Source of the DNA: JAUPTX01 sp964652835
GTDB taxonomy: Bacteria > Patescibacteriota > Minisyncoccia > Phycocordibacterales > CSBR16-119
Assembly: GCA_964652835.1 (NCBI GenBank)
Contig: CAZZCB010000001.1
Coordinates: 34,679 to 98,678, forward strand
Direction of reading: 5' to 3'
Length of the DNA: 64,000 nt
Shown: positions 56,574 to 63,551 of the stretch, in pieces
How positions within the stretch are numbered: position 1 is the first letter of the stretch
Layout of the letters: the number at the start of each line of letters is the position of its first letter
Position numbers and translations under genes: made by a program
Notes under the pieces: generated by a model
The model's input: the letters and a program-made list of their open reading frames with translations, nothing else
Told to the model about the DNA's origin: nothing
Databases searched by the model: none

Positions 56574-58094
56574 ATGAGTACAATAATAATTGCGGCACTA
56601 TCTTTGGTGGTCGGAGGTATTGCCGGATATTTTTTAAGAATCGCGATTTCTTTGGGTCAAAAAGGAGGTGTTGAGCTTGAAATCAAGCAAAAGATGATCG
56701 AGGCCAAAGAAGACGCACAAAAGATAATCAGTGAGGCAAACGAAAAAGCAGAAGAGAGACTAAAAGAAGTAGAGGAAGAAGAAAAGAAAAAAGAAGAAGA
56801 ATTTAAAAAGAATGAAGAACGTCTAAACAAGAAAGACGATTCCCTTCTAAAAAAAGAAGAAGAACTTTCTAAAGAAGTAGAAAAAGTTAAACAAAGAATA
56901 GAAGAAGTTCAGAAGATTAAAGAAGAAGTAGAAAGTAAGAAAAACGAACAACAGAAAAAGCTTGAAGAAATATCACGACTTTCTGAAGATCAGGCAAAAG
57001 AAAAACTAATAAAACAAATAGAAGAAAAATACGAAGAAGATTTCTTGATTCGAATGCAAAAACTCGAAAACACTGCAGGAGAAAAATTAGAAAGAAGAGC
57101 GAAAGATATCCTGGCGACATCTATTCAAAGAATCGCAAACGACAGTGTTTCTGAGATGATGGCGACAACAGTAAACATCCCTTCAGAAGATATCAAAGGA
57201 AAAATCATTGGGAAAGAAGGACGAAATATACGAGCTTTCGAAAGAGCATCTGGAGTAGAGCTTATAGTAGACGACACACCAGGCTCTATTATCGTTTCAT
57301 CTTTTGATCCAGTCAGAAGACAAGTTGCGAGAGTTGCTCTGGAAAATCTAATAATCGACGGAAGAATCCAGCCAGCAAAAATCGAAGAGATGATACAGAA
57401 AGCACAAGAAGATATAAATAAAATAATTAAACAAAAAGGTGAAGAAGCTGTTTATGAATGTGGAATCTTTAACCTAGATCCTCGCGTGGTGGCTATTGTC
57501 GGAAGACTTCACTTCCGAACAAGTTACGGTCAAAACGTCTTAGCTCACTCTGTGGAGATGGCGCACGTAGCAGGAATACTAGCAGAAGAACTTGGTGCTG
57601 ACGTCGCTGTGGCGAAAGCAGGAGCTCTTGTACACGATATTGGAAAGGCTCTGACTCACGAAGTTCAAGGAACTCACGTTGAGATAGGAATGAGAATCCT
57701 TCAGAAATTTGGAACAGACCAAAAGATAATCGATGCGATGAAGTCTCACCACGAAGAATTCCCTTATGAAACTATCGAGGCACATATTGTTCAAACAGCC
57801 GACGCTATTTCAGGAGGAAGACCGGGGGCGAGAAGCGATTCTGCTGAAAACTATATCAAACGTCTAACAGAGCTAGAATCGCTTGTTACAGGATTTGATG
57901 GAGTAGATAAGGCGTATGCTATCGCTGCGGGACGAGAAGTGAGAGTGTTCGTAAACCCTGAAAATATAACAGATATTGCAGCAAAAGACCTTTCTAGAGA
58001 TATTGCTATGAAGATCGAAAGCGAGCTTAAATATCCAGGAGAAATAAAGGTTGTGGTTATACGAGAGAACAGAATAATCAATTTTGCTAGATAG
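56574..58094 (+). CDS. rny: Ribonuclease Y
   Basis: A 506-residue membrane-anchored endoribonuclease that starts mRNA decay. An N-terminal transmembrane helix (IIIAALSLVVGGIAGYFLRI) is followed by a long Glu/Lys coiled coil (about 35-190). The KH domain has IKGKIIGKEGRNIRAFERAS, and the HD domain has ALVHDIGKALTHEVQGTHVE with the metal-binding His-Asp pair. Length is normal. Together with PNPase this gives an RNase Y-type rather than RNase E-type decay system. Confidence 0.97.
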   Translation: MSTIIIAALSLVVGGIAGYFLRIAISLGQKGGVELEIKQKMIEAKEDAQKIISEANEKAEERLKEVEEEEKKKEEEFKKNEERLNKKDDSLLKKEEELSKEVEKVKQRIEEVQKIKEEVESKKNEQQKKLEEISRLSEDQAKEKLIKQIEEKYEEDFLIRMQKLENTAGEKLERRAKDILATSIQRIANDSVSEMMATTVNIPSEDIKGKIIGKEGRNIRAFERASGVELIVDDTPGSIIVSSFDPVRRQVARVALENLIIDGRIQPAKIEEMIQKAQEDINKIIKQKGEEAVYECGIFNLDPRVVAIVGRLHFRTSYGQNVLAHSVEMAHVAGILAEELGADVAVAKAGALVHDIGKALTHEVQGTHVEIGMRILQKFGTDQKIIDAMKSHHEEFPYETIEAHIVQTADAISGGRPGARSDSAENYIKRLTELESLVTGFDGVDKAYAIAAGREVRVFVNPENITDIAAKDLSRDIAMKIESELKYPGEIKVVVIRENRIINFAR

Positions 58095-58136
58095 AAAACA
58101 GTTATAAAGTGTAAAGTTTAAAAGTTTGTAAAGTAG

Positions 58137-58170
58137 AAAGGCCCGCGGAAGCTTCGCTTACGCGGGCCTT
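58137..58170 (+). terminator. rny terminator
   Basis: AAAGGCCCGCGGAAGC... / GCGGGCCTTT hairpin. The preceding 58100-58140 contains AAGT words spaced 7, 8 and 9 bases apart, an irregular repeat. Confidence 0.8.
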
Positions 58171-58308
58171 TCCTTTCCCCACTTCCCCACACCCTTTATT
58201 TTTGGGCTATTGCAACGTTTTTTCATTGATATATAATATACCCAGGCTTTTGTCACCGCTTGTGGCGGTAAGATGGATGGTCATTATTAATTTAGATTAA
58301 ATTAAAGT

Positions 58309-58581
58309 ATGAATAAAGCATCACTTGTTGAAGCAGTACACGAAATGCTTGGAGGAACAAAAACTCAAGCAGAACAAGTAGTAGACGGTATTTTTGACAC
58401 TATTACAAAGTCTCTTAAAAAAGGAGACGAAGTATCAATCTCAGGATTTGGTATTTTCTCAGCTAAAATGAGAGCAGCTAGAACAGCACGAAACCCACGA
58501 ACAGGAGAAGCAGTAAAAGTTGCTGCACAAAAAGTTCCAAAGTTCCGAGCAGCTAAAGCTCTTAAAGACGCTGTAAAATAA
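58309..58581 (+). CDS. hup: HU-family DNA-binding protein
   Basis: A 90-residue HU/IHF protein: MNKASLVEAVHEMLGGTKTQ, dimerisation helices, GDEVSISGFGIFSAKMRAAR at the start of the arms, and ARNPRTGEAVKVAAQKVPKF, the arm and saddle signature. It bends and compacts DNA and often assists oriC. Codons are restricted (frequent GCA, CGA, GAA), consistent with high expression. A TATAATATA box at about 58232-58240 is the likely -10. Confidence 0.95.
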   Translation: MNKASLVEAVHEMLGGTKTQAEQVVDGIFDTITKSLKKGDEVSISGFGIFSAKMRAARTARNPRTGEAVKVAAQKVPKFRAAKALKDAVK

Positions 58582-58585
58582 AAGC

Positions 58586-58675
58586 AACTATTGGTTCTTG
58601 TATTGGCTCCTCGGCTCGGAAATAAAAAGTAATTTTTATTTCTCTCGCCCTACGTCGCCAATAGTAGATAAAATA
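58586..58675. other. Composite hairpin after HU
   Basis: CTATTGG (58589-58595) pairs with CCAATAG (58661-58667), enclosing the 10-bp hairpin GAAATAAAAA-GTAA-TTTTTATTTC. It may stabilise the HU mRNA 3' end or be a processed RNA. Confidence 0.4.
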
Positions 58676-58700
58676 GTCTTTTCGAAAAGATTATCTAAAT

Positions 58701-58737
58701 AAAGAAAAACCCGGATTGTGCCGGGTTTTTCTTTTTT
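58701..58737 (+). terminator. HU transcript terminator
   Basis: AAAGAAAAACCCGG-ATTGTG-CCGGGTTTTTCTTT followed by T-rich sequence. Confidence 0.8.
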
Positions 58738-58745
58738 ATCTGTTT

Positions 58746-58766
58746 GCTTGTATACCGCCTCCGTCT
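58746..58766 (+). repeat. 21-base repeat, copy 1
   Basis: GCTTGTATACCGCCTCCGTC plus T, identical to 60779-60799. Both copies lie close to tRNA genes in the 58.6-61 kb interval. Confidence 0.7.
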
Positions 58767-58834
58767 GAGGGCTTTTCTACCGCTGTAAAACACAAAAGCC
58801 CAAACGCTGTCGCGTCTGGACTTTGTGTTTTATG

Positions 58835-58905
58835 TGCGGGATAGGAGAGTCGAACTCCTCACCACAGTTTGGAAAACTGTTGTTTTACCGATAAACTAAT
58901 CCCGC
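58835..58905 (-). tRNA. tRNA-Gly (anticodon TCC)
   Basis: 71-base cloverleaf. Acceptor GCGGGAT/ATCCCGC, anticodon arm ACAGT-TTTCCAA-ACTGT with TCC, T arm AGGAG-TTCGACT-CTCCT, discriminator A. CCA is not encoded. Confidence 0.93.
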
Positions 58906-58965
58906 AATTTGTATAAAACAAGGATATCAAATATTTTAAATATTCTCAATCTTTTTCTATCCTTG

Positions 58966-59040
58966 GTCGGGGTGCCGGGATTCGAACCCGGAGTCGCTCG
59001 TACCCAAAACGAGAATGTTAGCCGTTACACCACACCCCGA
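58966..59040 (-). tRNA. tRNA-Pro (anticodon TGG)
   Basis: 75-base cloverleaf. Acceptor TCGGGGT/ACCCCGA, anticodon arm CTCGT-TTTGGGT-ACGAG with TGG, T arm CCGGG-TTCGAAT-CCCGG. CCA is not encoded. Parts of its 5' half recur as remnants at 59086-59186. Confidence 0.93.
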
Positions 59041-59085
59041 CCAAAAATACAAAAAATATTTAATTTACAAACAAATTACATTATT

Positions 59086-59186
59086 CTCGGAGAATGTTAG
59101 CCGTACAGTATTTACTTTGCACACCCCGACTTTGTTCATAACTTATAAAAACTTATTTTCCCCACACGAGAATGCTAGCCGTTAGG
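59086..59186 (-). pseudogene. Partial tRNA-Pro-like remnants
   Basis: CGGAGAATGTTAGCCGTAC (59088-59106) followed by GCACACCCCGAC (59119-59130), and CACGAGAATGCTAGCCGTTA (59164-59183), repeat the 5' half of tRNA-Pro with insertions. They lack a T arm and cannot fold as tRNAs. Otherwise 59041-59251 contains no gene that I can support. Confidence 0.6.
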
Positions 59187-59248
59187 CCGCATTTGTGTAG
59201 CAACAAAAGCTATATTACCATACTTTTAATTTAAAACAATAAAAAACA

Positions 59249-59268
59249 CCCTCAGAAGTTTCTGAGGG
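59249..59268 (-). terminator. Terminator containing a stop codon
   Basis: CCCTCAGAA-AC-TTCTGAGGG type hairpin with T run. The TGA of the 80-residue gene (59252-59254) is inside the stem. Confidence 0.75.
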
Positions 59269-59494
59269 CTTTTCGTGTCTTTCCATCACTAACCACAATA
59301 GAGTAATCAAGCTCATCATTACTCATGTGGCAGATTTCTCTGTACATACTCGCGTAGAGCTCAATAACCCATTCGTCGGTCGATTCTCCGAAGCGTGCAC
59401 GTAGAAAGTCGTAGATGTTGTCGAAATGTGATGGATCCAGGCTTTCCTGTAGTCTCTCTGCGCGATAGTCTGGGATTGAGATCACTCTTCCCAT
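59252..59494 (-). CDS. Small cytoplasmic protein, solitary GC-rich cassette
   Basis: An 80-residue acidic protein (MGRVISIPDYRAERLQESLD, FLRARFGESTDEWVIELYAS), predicted helical. No family recognised and no membrane segment. Composition is GC-richer than neighbouring yraN. TTGACA-17-ATACTT promoter; the leader contains a parS-like palindrome and no Shine-Dalgarno sequence. The stop codon lies inside its terminator stem. Function unknown. Confidence 0.55.
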   Translation of the reverse strand: MGRVISIPDYRAERLQESLDPSHFDNIYDFLRARFGESTDEWVIELYASMYREICHMSNDELDYSIVVSDGKTRKALRNF

Positions 59495-59505
59495 TTTGCT
59501 TGATG

Positions 59506-59521
59506 TGTTTCATGTGGAACA
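59506..59521. promoter_or_regulatory. parS-like site 1
   Basis: TGTTTCATGTGGAACA, 14 of 16 bases of the consensus TGTTTCACGTGAAACA. It lies in the leader of the 80-residue gene. Confidence 0.7.
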
Positions 59522-59530
59522 TCTTCACGT

Positions 59531-59559
59531 AAGTATGGACCTAAAGAAATCTTTGTCAA
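59531..59559 (-). promoter_or_regulatory. Promoter of the 80-residue cassette gene
   Basis: TTGACA (59554-59559), 17-base spacer, ATACTT (59531-59536). The -35 overlaps the yraN stop codon. Confidence 0.55.
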
Positions 59560-59978
59560 ATAATTATATTCTCTAAGATCTCAACTCTTCCCTGTTTTTT
59601 AGCCAGATCTATGTAAACACAAGCCAAATCTATCTGCCAAGGTGTTTCACCTGAAACATTGTTCTCTAAAAGGTAAATATCTAATGTTCTGGCTATTTTA
59701 AGGAATTTATGAAAACTAAGGTTTTCTTCCGGCCTATATCCTGATTTTGTTACATGTGTAACATTTCCATTGTTATTTTGACTGGATATTTCACATGAAA
59801 CACTTTTTACCTCAACAAAGTGTATCTTTTTACCCTTTTTGGCTACAATATCTATTTCCCCACCTTGTTTTGTATAATTCCTCTCTAGTATCTGAAATCC
59901 AAGCTTTAAAAGCTTCCTTTCGGCCAATTTCTCACCGATCTCACCCACTTGCTGTGTTTTAGACGTAAATTTCCTCAT
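59556..59978 (-). CDS. yraN: YraN/UPF0102 family protein
   Basis: A 140-residue restriction-endonuclease-fold protein: GEIGEKLAERKLLKLGFQIL, KQGGEIDIVAKKGKKIHFVE and VEVKS give the E...GGEIDIV...EVK core, in which Glu, Asp, Glu and Lys would be the metal-binding and catalytic residues. The family is widespread and its function is not settled. Two parS-like sites lie inside the gene, both read in the same frame (VSGET and VSCEI), so codon choice appears constrained by the DNA sites. Confidence 0.88.
   Translation of the reverse strand: MRKFTSKTQQVGEIGEKLAERKLLKLGFQILERNYTKQGGEIDIVAKKGKKIHFVEVKSVSCEISSQNNNGNVTHVTKSGYRPEENLSFHKFLKIARTLDIYLLENNVSGETPWQIDLACVYIDLAKKQGRVEILENIII
59643..59658. promoter_or_regulatory. 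parS-like site 2 (inside yraN)
   Basis: TGTTTCACCTGAAACA, 15 of 16 bases match the consensus. Confidence 0.8.
59787..59802. promoter_or_regulatory. parS-like site 3 (inside yraN)
   Basis: TATTTCACATGAAACA, 14 of 16 match. Confidence 0.75.
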
Positions 59979-59980
59979 AT

Positions 59981-59996
59981 TGTTTCAGGTGAAACT
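59981..59996. promoter_or_regulatory. parS-like site 4
   Basis: TGTTTCAGGTGAAACT, 14 of 16 match, 3 bases upstream of the yraN start codon, so ParB binding could affect yraN expression. Confidence 0.75.
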
Positions 59997-60043
59997 TAAT
60001 ATGGGTATATTTTACTATAAAAGCCTTGTTTTACACATAAAAG

Positions 60044-60059
60044 TGTTTCAGATGAAACA
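60044..60059. promoter_or_regulatory. parS-like site 5
   Basis: TGTTTCAGATGAAACA, 14 of 16 match. Confidence 0.75.
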
Positions 60060-60067
60060 TGTAAATA

Positions 60068-60083
60068 TGTTTCACGTGAAACG
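60068..60083. promoter_or_regulatory. parS-like site 6, best match
   Basis: TGTTTCACGTGAAACG, 15 of 16 match including the fully palindromic core; 24 bases from site 5. Confidence 0.85.
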
Positions 60084-60318
60084 ATTTTAGTATTATTTAA
60101 TATATAATCCTATTTAAGCCTTATAATACAACGTTTTATAAAAATAGGTAAAAACTTTTTTACACAAAACGGACAAAAACAGGTAAGTTACCAACAATAC
60201 TAACAGGGTTATCCACAGCACTTTGCCAAAGTAGCCTTATTTATCAACAAGCTCACAGTCTAAAAACAAAGAGACATTTGTGAATAAATACACAATGTCC
60301 TTTATAAAGGACATTGTG
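60084..60318. other. Origin-like region with DnaA boxes and a 28-bp palindrome
   Basis: AT-rich, no gene. Perfect DnaA box TTATCCACA at 60209-60217 and TTATCAACA at 60241-60249. At 60291-60318 there is a perfect 28-base palindrome (half site CACAATGTCCTTTA). With the adjacent parS cluster this could be the origin or a segregation centre. Confidence 0.5.
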
Positions 60319-60510
60319 GGCGATAAGAGACAAACTTAAGGAATTCTTAACGCGAGTAAAATATGCCTATTGTGAGAATCGGTCACATGTAAATTTACTG
60401 ACGTAAATTTTGCGCGACCCCGGCTCGTTATTTTTGCCTTTGCTGCGCAAAACAAAAATATACCTGCGCCTTTCGATTCTCCACAGGAATAAATTAATTT
60501 ACTCCTTCTG
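60319..60510. other. Gene-free stretch with nested inverted repeats
   Basis: GAGAATCG (about 60374-60381) pairs with CGATTCTC (about 60474-60481). Inside, TATTTTTG...CAAAAATA forms a second hairpin near 60427-60463. No coding frame or tRNA seen. It may be an RNA or palindromic remnant. Confidence 0.35.
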
Positions 60511-60560
60511 GCCGCACAATAGAAAAAACGCCACAAATGGCGTTTTTTCTATTGTGCGGC
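60511..60560 (-). terminator. 23-bp inverted repeat overlapping the tRNA-Gly 3' end
   Basis: A perfect 23-bp stem around CAAA. The inner part with T6 is a tRNA terminator, and the outer bases of one arm are the last bases of the tRNA itself. Confidence 0.8.
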
Positions 60561-60625
60561 TAGGGAGAATCGAACTCCCGACTCATCCTTGGCAAGGACG
60601 TATTTTACCACTAAACCATAGCCGC
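60555..60625 (-). tRNA. tRNA-Gly (anticodon GCC)
   Basis: 71-base cloverleaf. Acceptor GCGGCTA/TAGCCGC, anticodon arm CGTCC-TTGCCAA-GGATG with GCC, T arm GGGAG-TTCGATT-CTCCC, discriminator A, no encoded CCA. With tRNA-Gly(TCC) at 58.8 kb it covers the Gly codons. Confidence 0.93.
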
Positions 60626-60867
60626 AAACCTTTTATGAAAACAATAATATCAAAAAATTGTTTCTTGTGCACATCTGGTGTTTTGGACTCGGTCACAGGT
60701 TTTTAAGCTTTTTTCTCGTAAACTCGAAAAAATCTAAGAACCTTCGACCCCGACTCGGCGACAAGCCTCGCAAAGCTCGCTTGTATACCGCCTCCGTCTT
60801 TCTCGTCCTGCCGGGCGCAAAAACAACAGCTTTTAAATACTGGCGTATTTAAAAAACTTTGTTTTTG
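60626..60867. repeat. Spacer between tRNAs with 21-base repeat, copy 2
   Basis: Contains the repeat at 60779-60799 identical to 58746-58766. No gene that I can support. CTCGTAAACTCG-like and Cys/Gly-codon-like words are probably tRNA-derived debris. Confidence 0.45.
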
Positions 60868-60939
60868 TGCACCCGGCAGGACTCGAACCTGCAATAACGG
60901 TTCCGAAGACCGTTGTGATATCCATTTCACCACGGGTGC
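60868..60939 (-). tRNA. tRNA-Arg (anticodon TCG)
   Basis: 72-base cloverleaf. Acceptor GCACCCG/CGGGTGC, anticodon arm ACGGT-CTTCGGA-ACCGT with TCG, T arm GCAGG-TTCGAGT-CCTGC, discriminator A. CCA is not encoded. Confidence 0.93.
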
Positions 60940-61014
60940 TGGATTTTGTCATTATACACGATTTTGCTATTTCACAAATAGCAAAAAAGCCAGATTTGCT
61001 ATAAAATGTTTCTT

Positions 61015-62484
61015 ATGAAACAAAGTTTTAATATCCCAAAAGAAGTTTCCCGTGTAACAGAAGGCCTTGAAAAAGCGGGCTTTGAAGCTTTTGTCGTGGG
61101 TGGGTGCGTCAGGGATCTTTTAACAGGGAAGACGCCAAAAGATTGGGATATTACAACAAACGCCACTCCGGATCAGATTCAATCTATTTTTCCAGAGTCT
61201 TTCTACGAAAACGACTTTGGAACAGTCGGTGTTAAAAACGAAGAAACAGAGGAGGAGAATCTGAAGGTGGTAGAAGTCACTCCATATAGAATAGAAGGGA
61301 GCTACACAAATAACAGACATCCAGACGAAGTTAAATTCAGTCAAAACTTAGAAGATGATTTGAAGAGAAGAGATTTTACGATGAACGCCATCGCATACTC
61401 TGTTTCAAAAGAAGAGATGGTTGATTTGTACGACGGTCTGACTGCTATAAAAGACAAAATGATTATTGCAGTAGGGGATGCAGACGAGCGTTTTAAGGAA
61501 GACGCTCTTAGGATTCTCCGTGCGGTTCGCTTTGCGTCCCAGCATGGATTTGCGATTTCTGCCGAAACAATGTCTGCAATGATTAAAAACGTAGATTTGC
61601 TTCAAAATATTTCCGCAGAAAGAATTCGGGATGAATTTTTGAAAATGGTTATGTCAAATGAACCAATGCTCGGAATAGTCCTTTCTCACAAGCTCGGTAT
61701 CTTAAAACATATTGTCTCTGAACTCGAGCTCGGTATCGGTATCGAACAAAAGGGTGAACACATCTATGATGTTTGGGAGCACAACCTTAGAACTATGCAA
61801 CATGCAGCCGACAAAGAATGGCCTCTTCATATAAGACTTTCTGGGCTTTTTCACGATATTGGAAAGCCTCATACAAGAGAATGGTCAGAAGAAAAAAACA
61901 AATACACTTTTTACGGACATGAAGTCGTCGGTGCAAAAATTACGAAAAAGATTTGCGAGAGACTTCGTTTCCCAGGTGACTTAACACAAAAAATAACAAA
62001 CCTTGTAAGACACCATATGTTTTTTGCTGATCCAGATGAGATAACTCACTCTGCTGTACGTAGACTTGTTTCAAAAGTAGGGAAGGAGAACGTTTGGGAT
62101 TTAGTTGATTTGCGTATTTGCGACCGGGTGGGAATGGGGCGACCAAAAGAAGAACCATACAGACTTCGAAAATATGAATCAATGATAGAAGAAGTTATGC
62201 GTGATCCAGTTTCTGTGGGAATGCTTAAGATAGATGGAAACAGATTTGTGGAGATGGGGTATAAACCGGGAAGGGAAATGGGCTGGGTTTTGCACGCGCT
62301 GCTCGAAGAAGTCTTAGATGATCCGGCTAAAAACACAGAAGAGTATTTGGAAAAAAGATCTCGCGAACTTTTCGCTTTGCCAGAAGAAGAGCTAAAGAAG
62401 CTTGGCGAAGCAGGGAAGGAGGCAAAAGATGAAGCCGAAGATGAAGAGGTTTCAAAAATAAGAAAAAGCTATAAAGTAAAATAA
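61015..62484 (+). CDS. cca: CCA-adding tRNA nucleotidyltransferase with HD domain
   Basis: 489 residues from the ATG at 61015 (MKQSFNIPKEVSRVTEGLEK); an in-frame ATG at 61006 is possible. The class II nucleotidyltransferase head has VVGGCVRDLLTGKTPKDWDI, with the catalytic DxD. LKRRDFTMNAIAYS and ALRILRAVRFASQHGF are neck motifs. The HD phosphohydrolase domain has LSGLFHDIGKPHTREW. It adds CCA to tRNA 3' ends, needed because none of the five tRNAs here encodes CCA. The last 60 residues are a charged tail. The gene follows the tRNA group and ends at a bidirectional terminator. Confidence 0.93.
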   Translation: MKQSFNIPKEVSRVTEGLEKAGFEAFVVGGCVRDLLTGKTPKDWDITTNATPDQIQSIFPESFYENDFGTVGVKNEETEEENLKVVEVTPYRIEGSYTNNRHPDEVKFSQNLEDDLKRRDFTMNAIAYSVSKEEMVDLYDGLTAIKDKMIIAVGDADERFKEDALRILRAVRFASQHGFAISAETMSAMIKNVDLLQNISAERIRDEFLKMVMSNEPMLGIVLSHKLGILKHIVSELELGIGIEQKGEHIYDVWEHNLRTMQHAADKEWPLHIRLSGLFHDIGKPHTREWSEEKNKYTFYGHEVVGAKITKKICERLRFPGDLTQKITNLVRHHMFFADPDEITHSAVRRLVSKVGKENVWDLVDLRICDRVGMGRPKEEPYRLRKYESMIEEVMRDPVSVGMLKIDGNRFVEMGYKPGREMGWVLHALLEEVLDDPAKNTEEYLEKRSRELFALPEEELKKLGEAGKEAKDEAEDEEVSKIRKSYKVK

Positions 62485-62519
62485 AAAAACGCCCGAACCT
62501 CTTTCGAGGTCGGGCGTTT
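62484..62519. terminator. Bidirectional terminator of cca and the 143-residue gene
   Basis: AAAAAAACGCCCGACCTC-type hairpin (AACGCCCGA / TCGGGCGTT). Confidence 0.85.
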
Positions 62520-62534
62520 GTCGCTCCGCTTTGT

Positions 62535-62966
62535 CTATGCGGCGCTGTGCAGGGGACGGAAGCGCTCTTGTGTGCCTTCTAACATGTCTCCCAAGATGCG
62601 AGCACGGTCATGTTCTCCGAACAGGATTCGTCCAAGATTGTCGTGGGGACGTTTGGGGAAGGTTGCTCGTTCGTATCCTCTGATCTTCTCGAGCAGTGTT
62701 CGTTGATTATCGAGATTCAGTTCGTTGAACAACATCTCCAACTTCTTCATACAACCTTCAAAAAGTTTGATGTTCTTCATATCGGTATACTTCACTATAG
62801 CTCTCATGCTGTAGAAATCCCAGTCTTTAACGGGATTTCGTGTCACGAATTCTCGGAACATCACTTGCTGTTTCTCGCGATCTTGCATCAGAAGGATGTT
62901 CCAGAGTGCATATGCTTGTACAGACATGTGCATGAACACGAGAATGGGCGAATTCTTTCTTTTCAT
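62535..62966 (-). CDS. Unknown protein, solitary GC-rich cassette
   Basis: A 143-residue protein with no family recognised. The N-terminus (MKRKNSPILVFMHMSVQAYA) is weakly hydrophobic and may be an anchor or buried helix. The rest is helical and charged (KYTDMKNIKLFEGCMKKLEM, GRILFGEHDRARILGDMLEG). A TGGACA-16-TATTAT promoter and a leader ending ACACCAAACCAACAG precede ATG. The Met-rich, helical make-up resembles the next gene, so they may be distant relatives. Confidence 0.55.
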   Translation of the reverse strand: MKRKNSPILVFMHMSVQAYALWNILLMQDREKQQVMFREFVTRNPVKDWDFYSMRAIVKYTDMKNIKLFEGCMKKLEMLFNELNLDNQRTLLEKIRGYERATFPKRPHDNLGRILFGEHDRARILGDMLEGTQERFRPLHSAA

Positions 62967-63009
62967 CTGTTGGTTTGGTGTTGTGCTCTTTAAAGAGCGG
63001 TTCTTCTAC

Positions 63010-63037
63010 ATAATACTGAAAAAAAGTTTTTTGTCCA
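63010..63037 (-). promoter_or_regulatory. Promoter of the 143-residue cassette gene
   Basis: TGGACA (63032-63037), 16-base spacer, TATTAT (63010-63015). Confidence 0.65.
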
Positions 63038-63053
63038 TGTTTTACATAAAATG

Positions 63054-63083
63054 AAAAAGGCCCGCCCCTTCTGGGGCGGGCCT
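63054..63083 (-). terminator. Terminator of the 134-residue gene
   Basis: AGGCCCGCCCC-AGAAG-GGGCGGGCCT type hairpin with T run, 21 bases after the stop. Confidence 0.85.
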
Positions 63084-63104
63084 CTGTCCTCGGCCGCTGA
63101 TCGC

Positions 63105-63509
63105 CTATGCGACAGCCTTACGGTGCTCAGGCTTCATCCATCCATAAGGTGCGAGCTTGTGGATGAGTTTCTGCACCTCGGGTTCGTGTCCGAACCGACT
63201 CATGTGCATTGCGTCGCACAGGCAACCGAGGACTTCGTCCTTGTTGTTGCTCATGCGGAAGCGTTCTTCGATTGTTAGCATGAGGCAGTGTGCAGCGAAG
63301 GTGTTCACCTGCGCGTCGTCCCCCACGAACATCCGCACGAATCCATTGCGCAGGTATTCGCTGGTGGTCATACGGCTGATGATCTTGTTGTTGATCAGGA
63401 TCATCATGTTTGCCACAGTGGACTTCTGGTCCATGTGTTTCTGCATGCCGTTGATCATTGTGCCGATCTTCTTGATCAGCTCCTGCTTCGACATTTGCTT
63501 GCTGTTCAT
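63105..63509 (-). CDS. Unknown helical protein, solitary GC-rich cassette
   Basis: A 134-residue Met-rich, basic, all-helical protein (MNSKQMSKQELIKKIGTMIN, NKIISRMTTSEYLRNGFVRM). No signal peptide, membrane segment or known motif. The promoter TTGACA-17-TATATT with TGC before the -10 is nearly identical to those of the other cassettes, and the leader contains CACCAAACCC. GC-rich compared with the flanking dgkA and cca. A start at the Met six residues in is possible. Function unknown. Confidence 0.55.
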   Translation of the reverse strand: MNSKQMSKQELIKKIGTMINGMQKHMDQKSTVANMMILINNKIISRMTTSEYLRNGFVRMFVGDDAQVNTFAAHCLMLTIEERFRMSNNKDEVLGCLCDAMHMSRFGHEPEVQKLIHKLAPYGWMKPEHRKAVA

Positions 63510-63551
63510 TGCCGTTTTTGGGTTTGGTGAATGTTCAGTCTCCTATTACAA

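Noticed and set aside
60319..60510. tmRNA, SRP RNA or RNase P RNA in the gene-free stretch
   Set aside because: None of their conserved core sequences could be found on either strand; only simple nested inverted repeats are visible.
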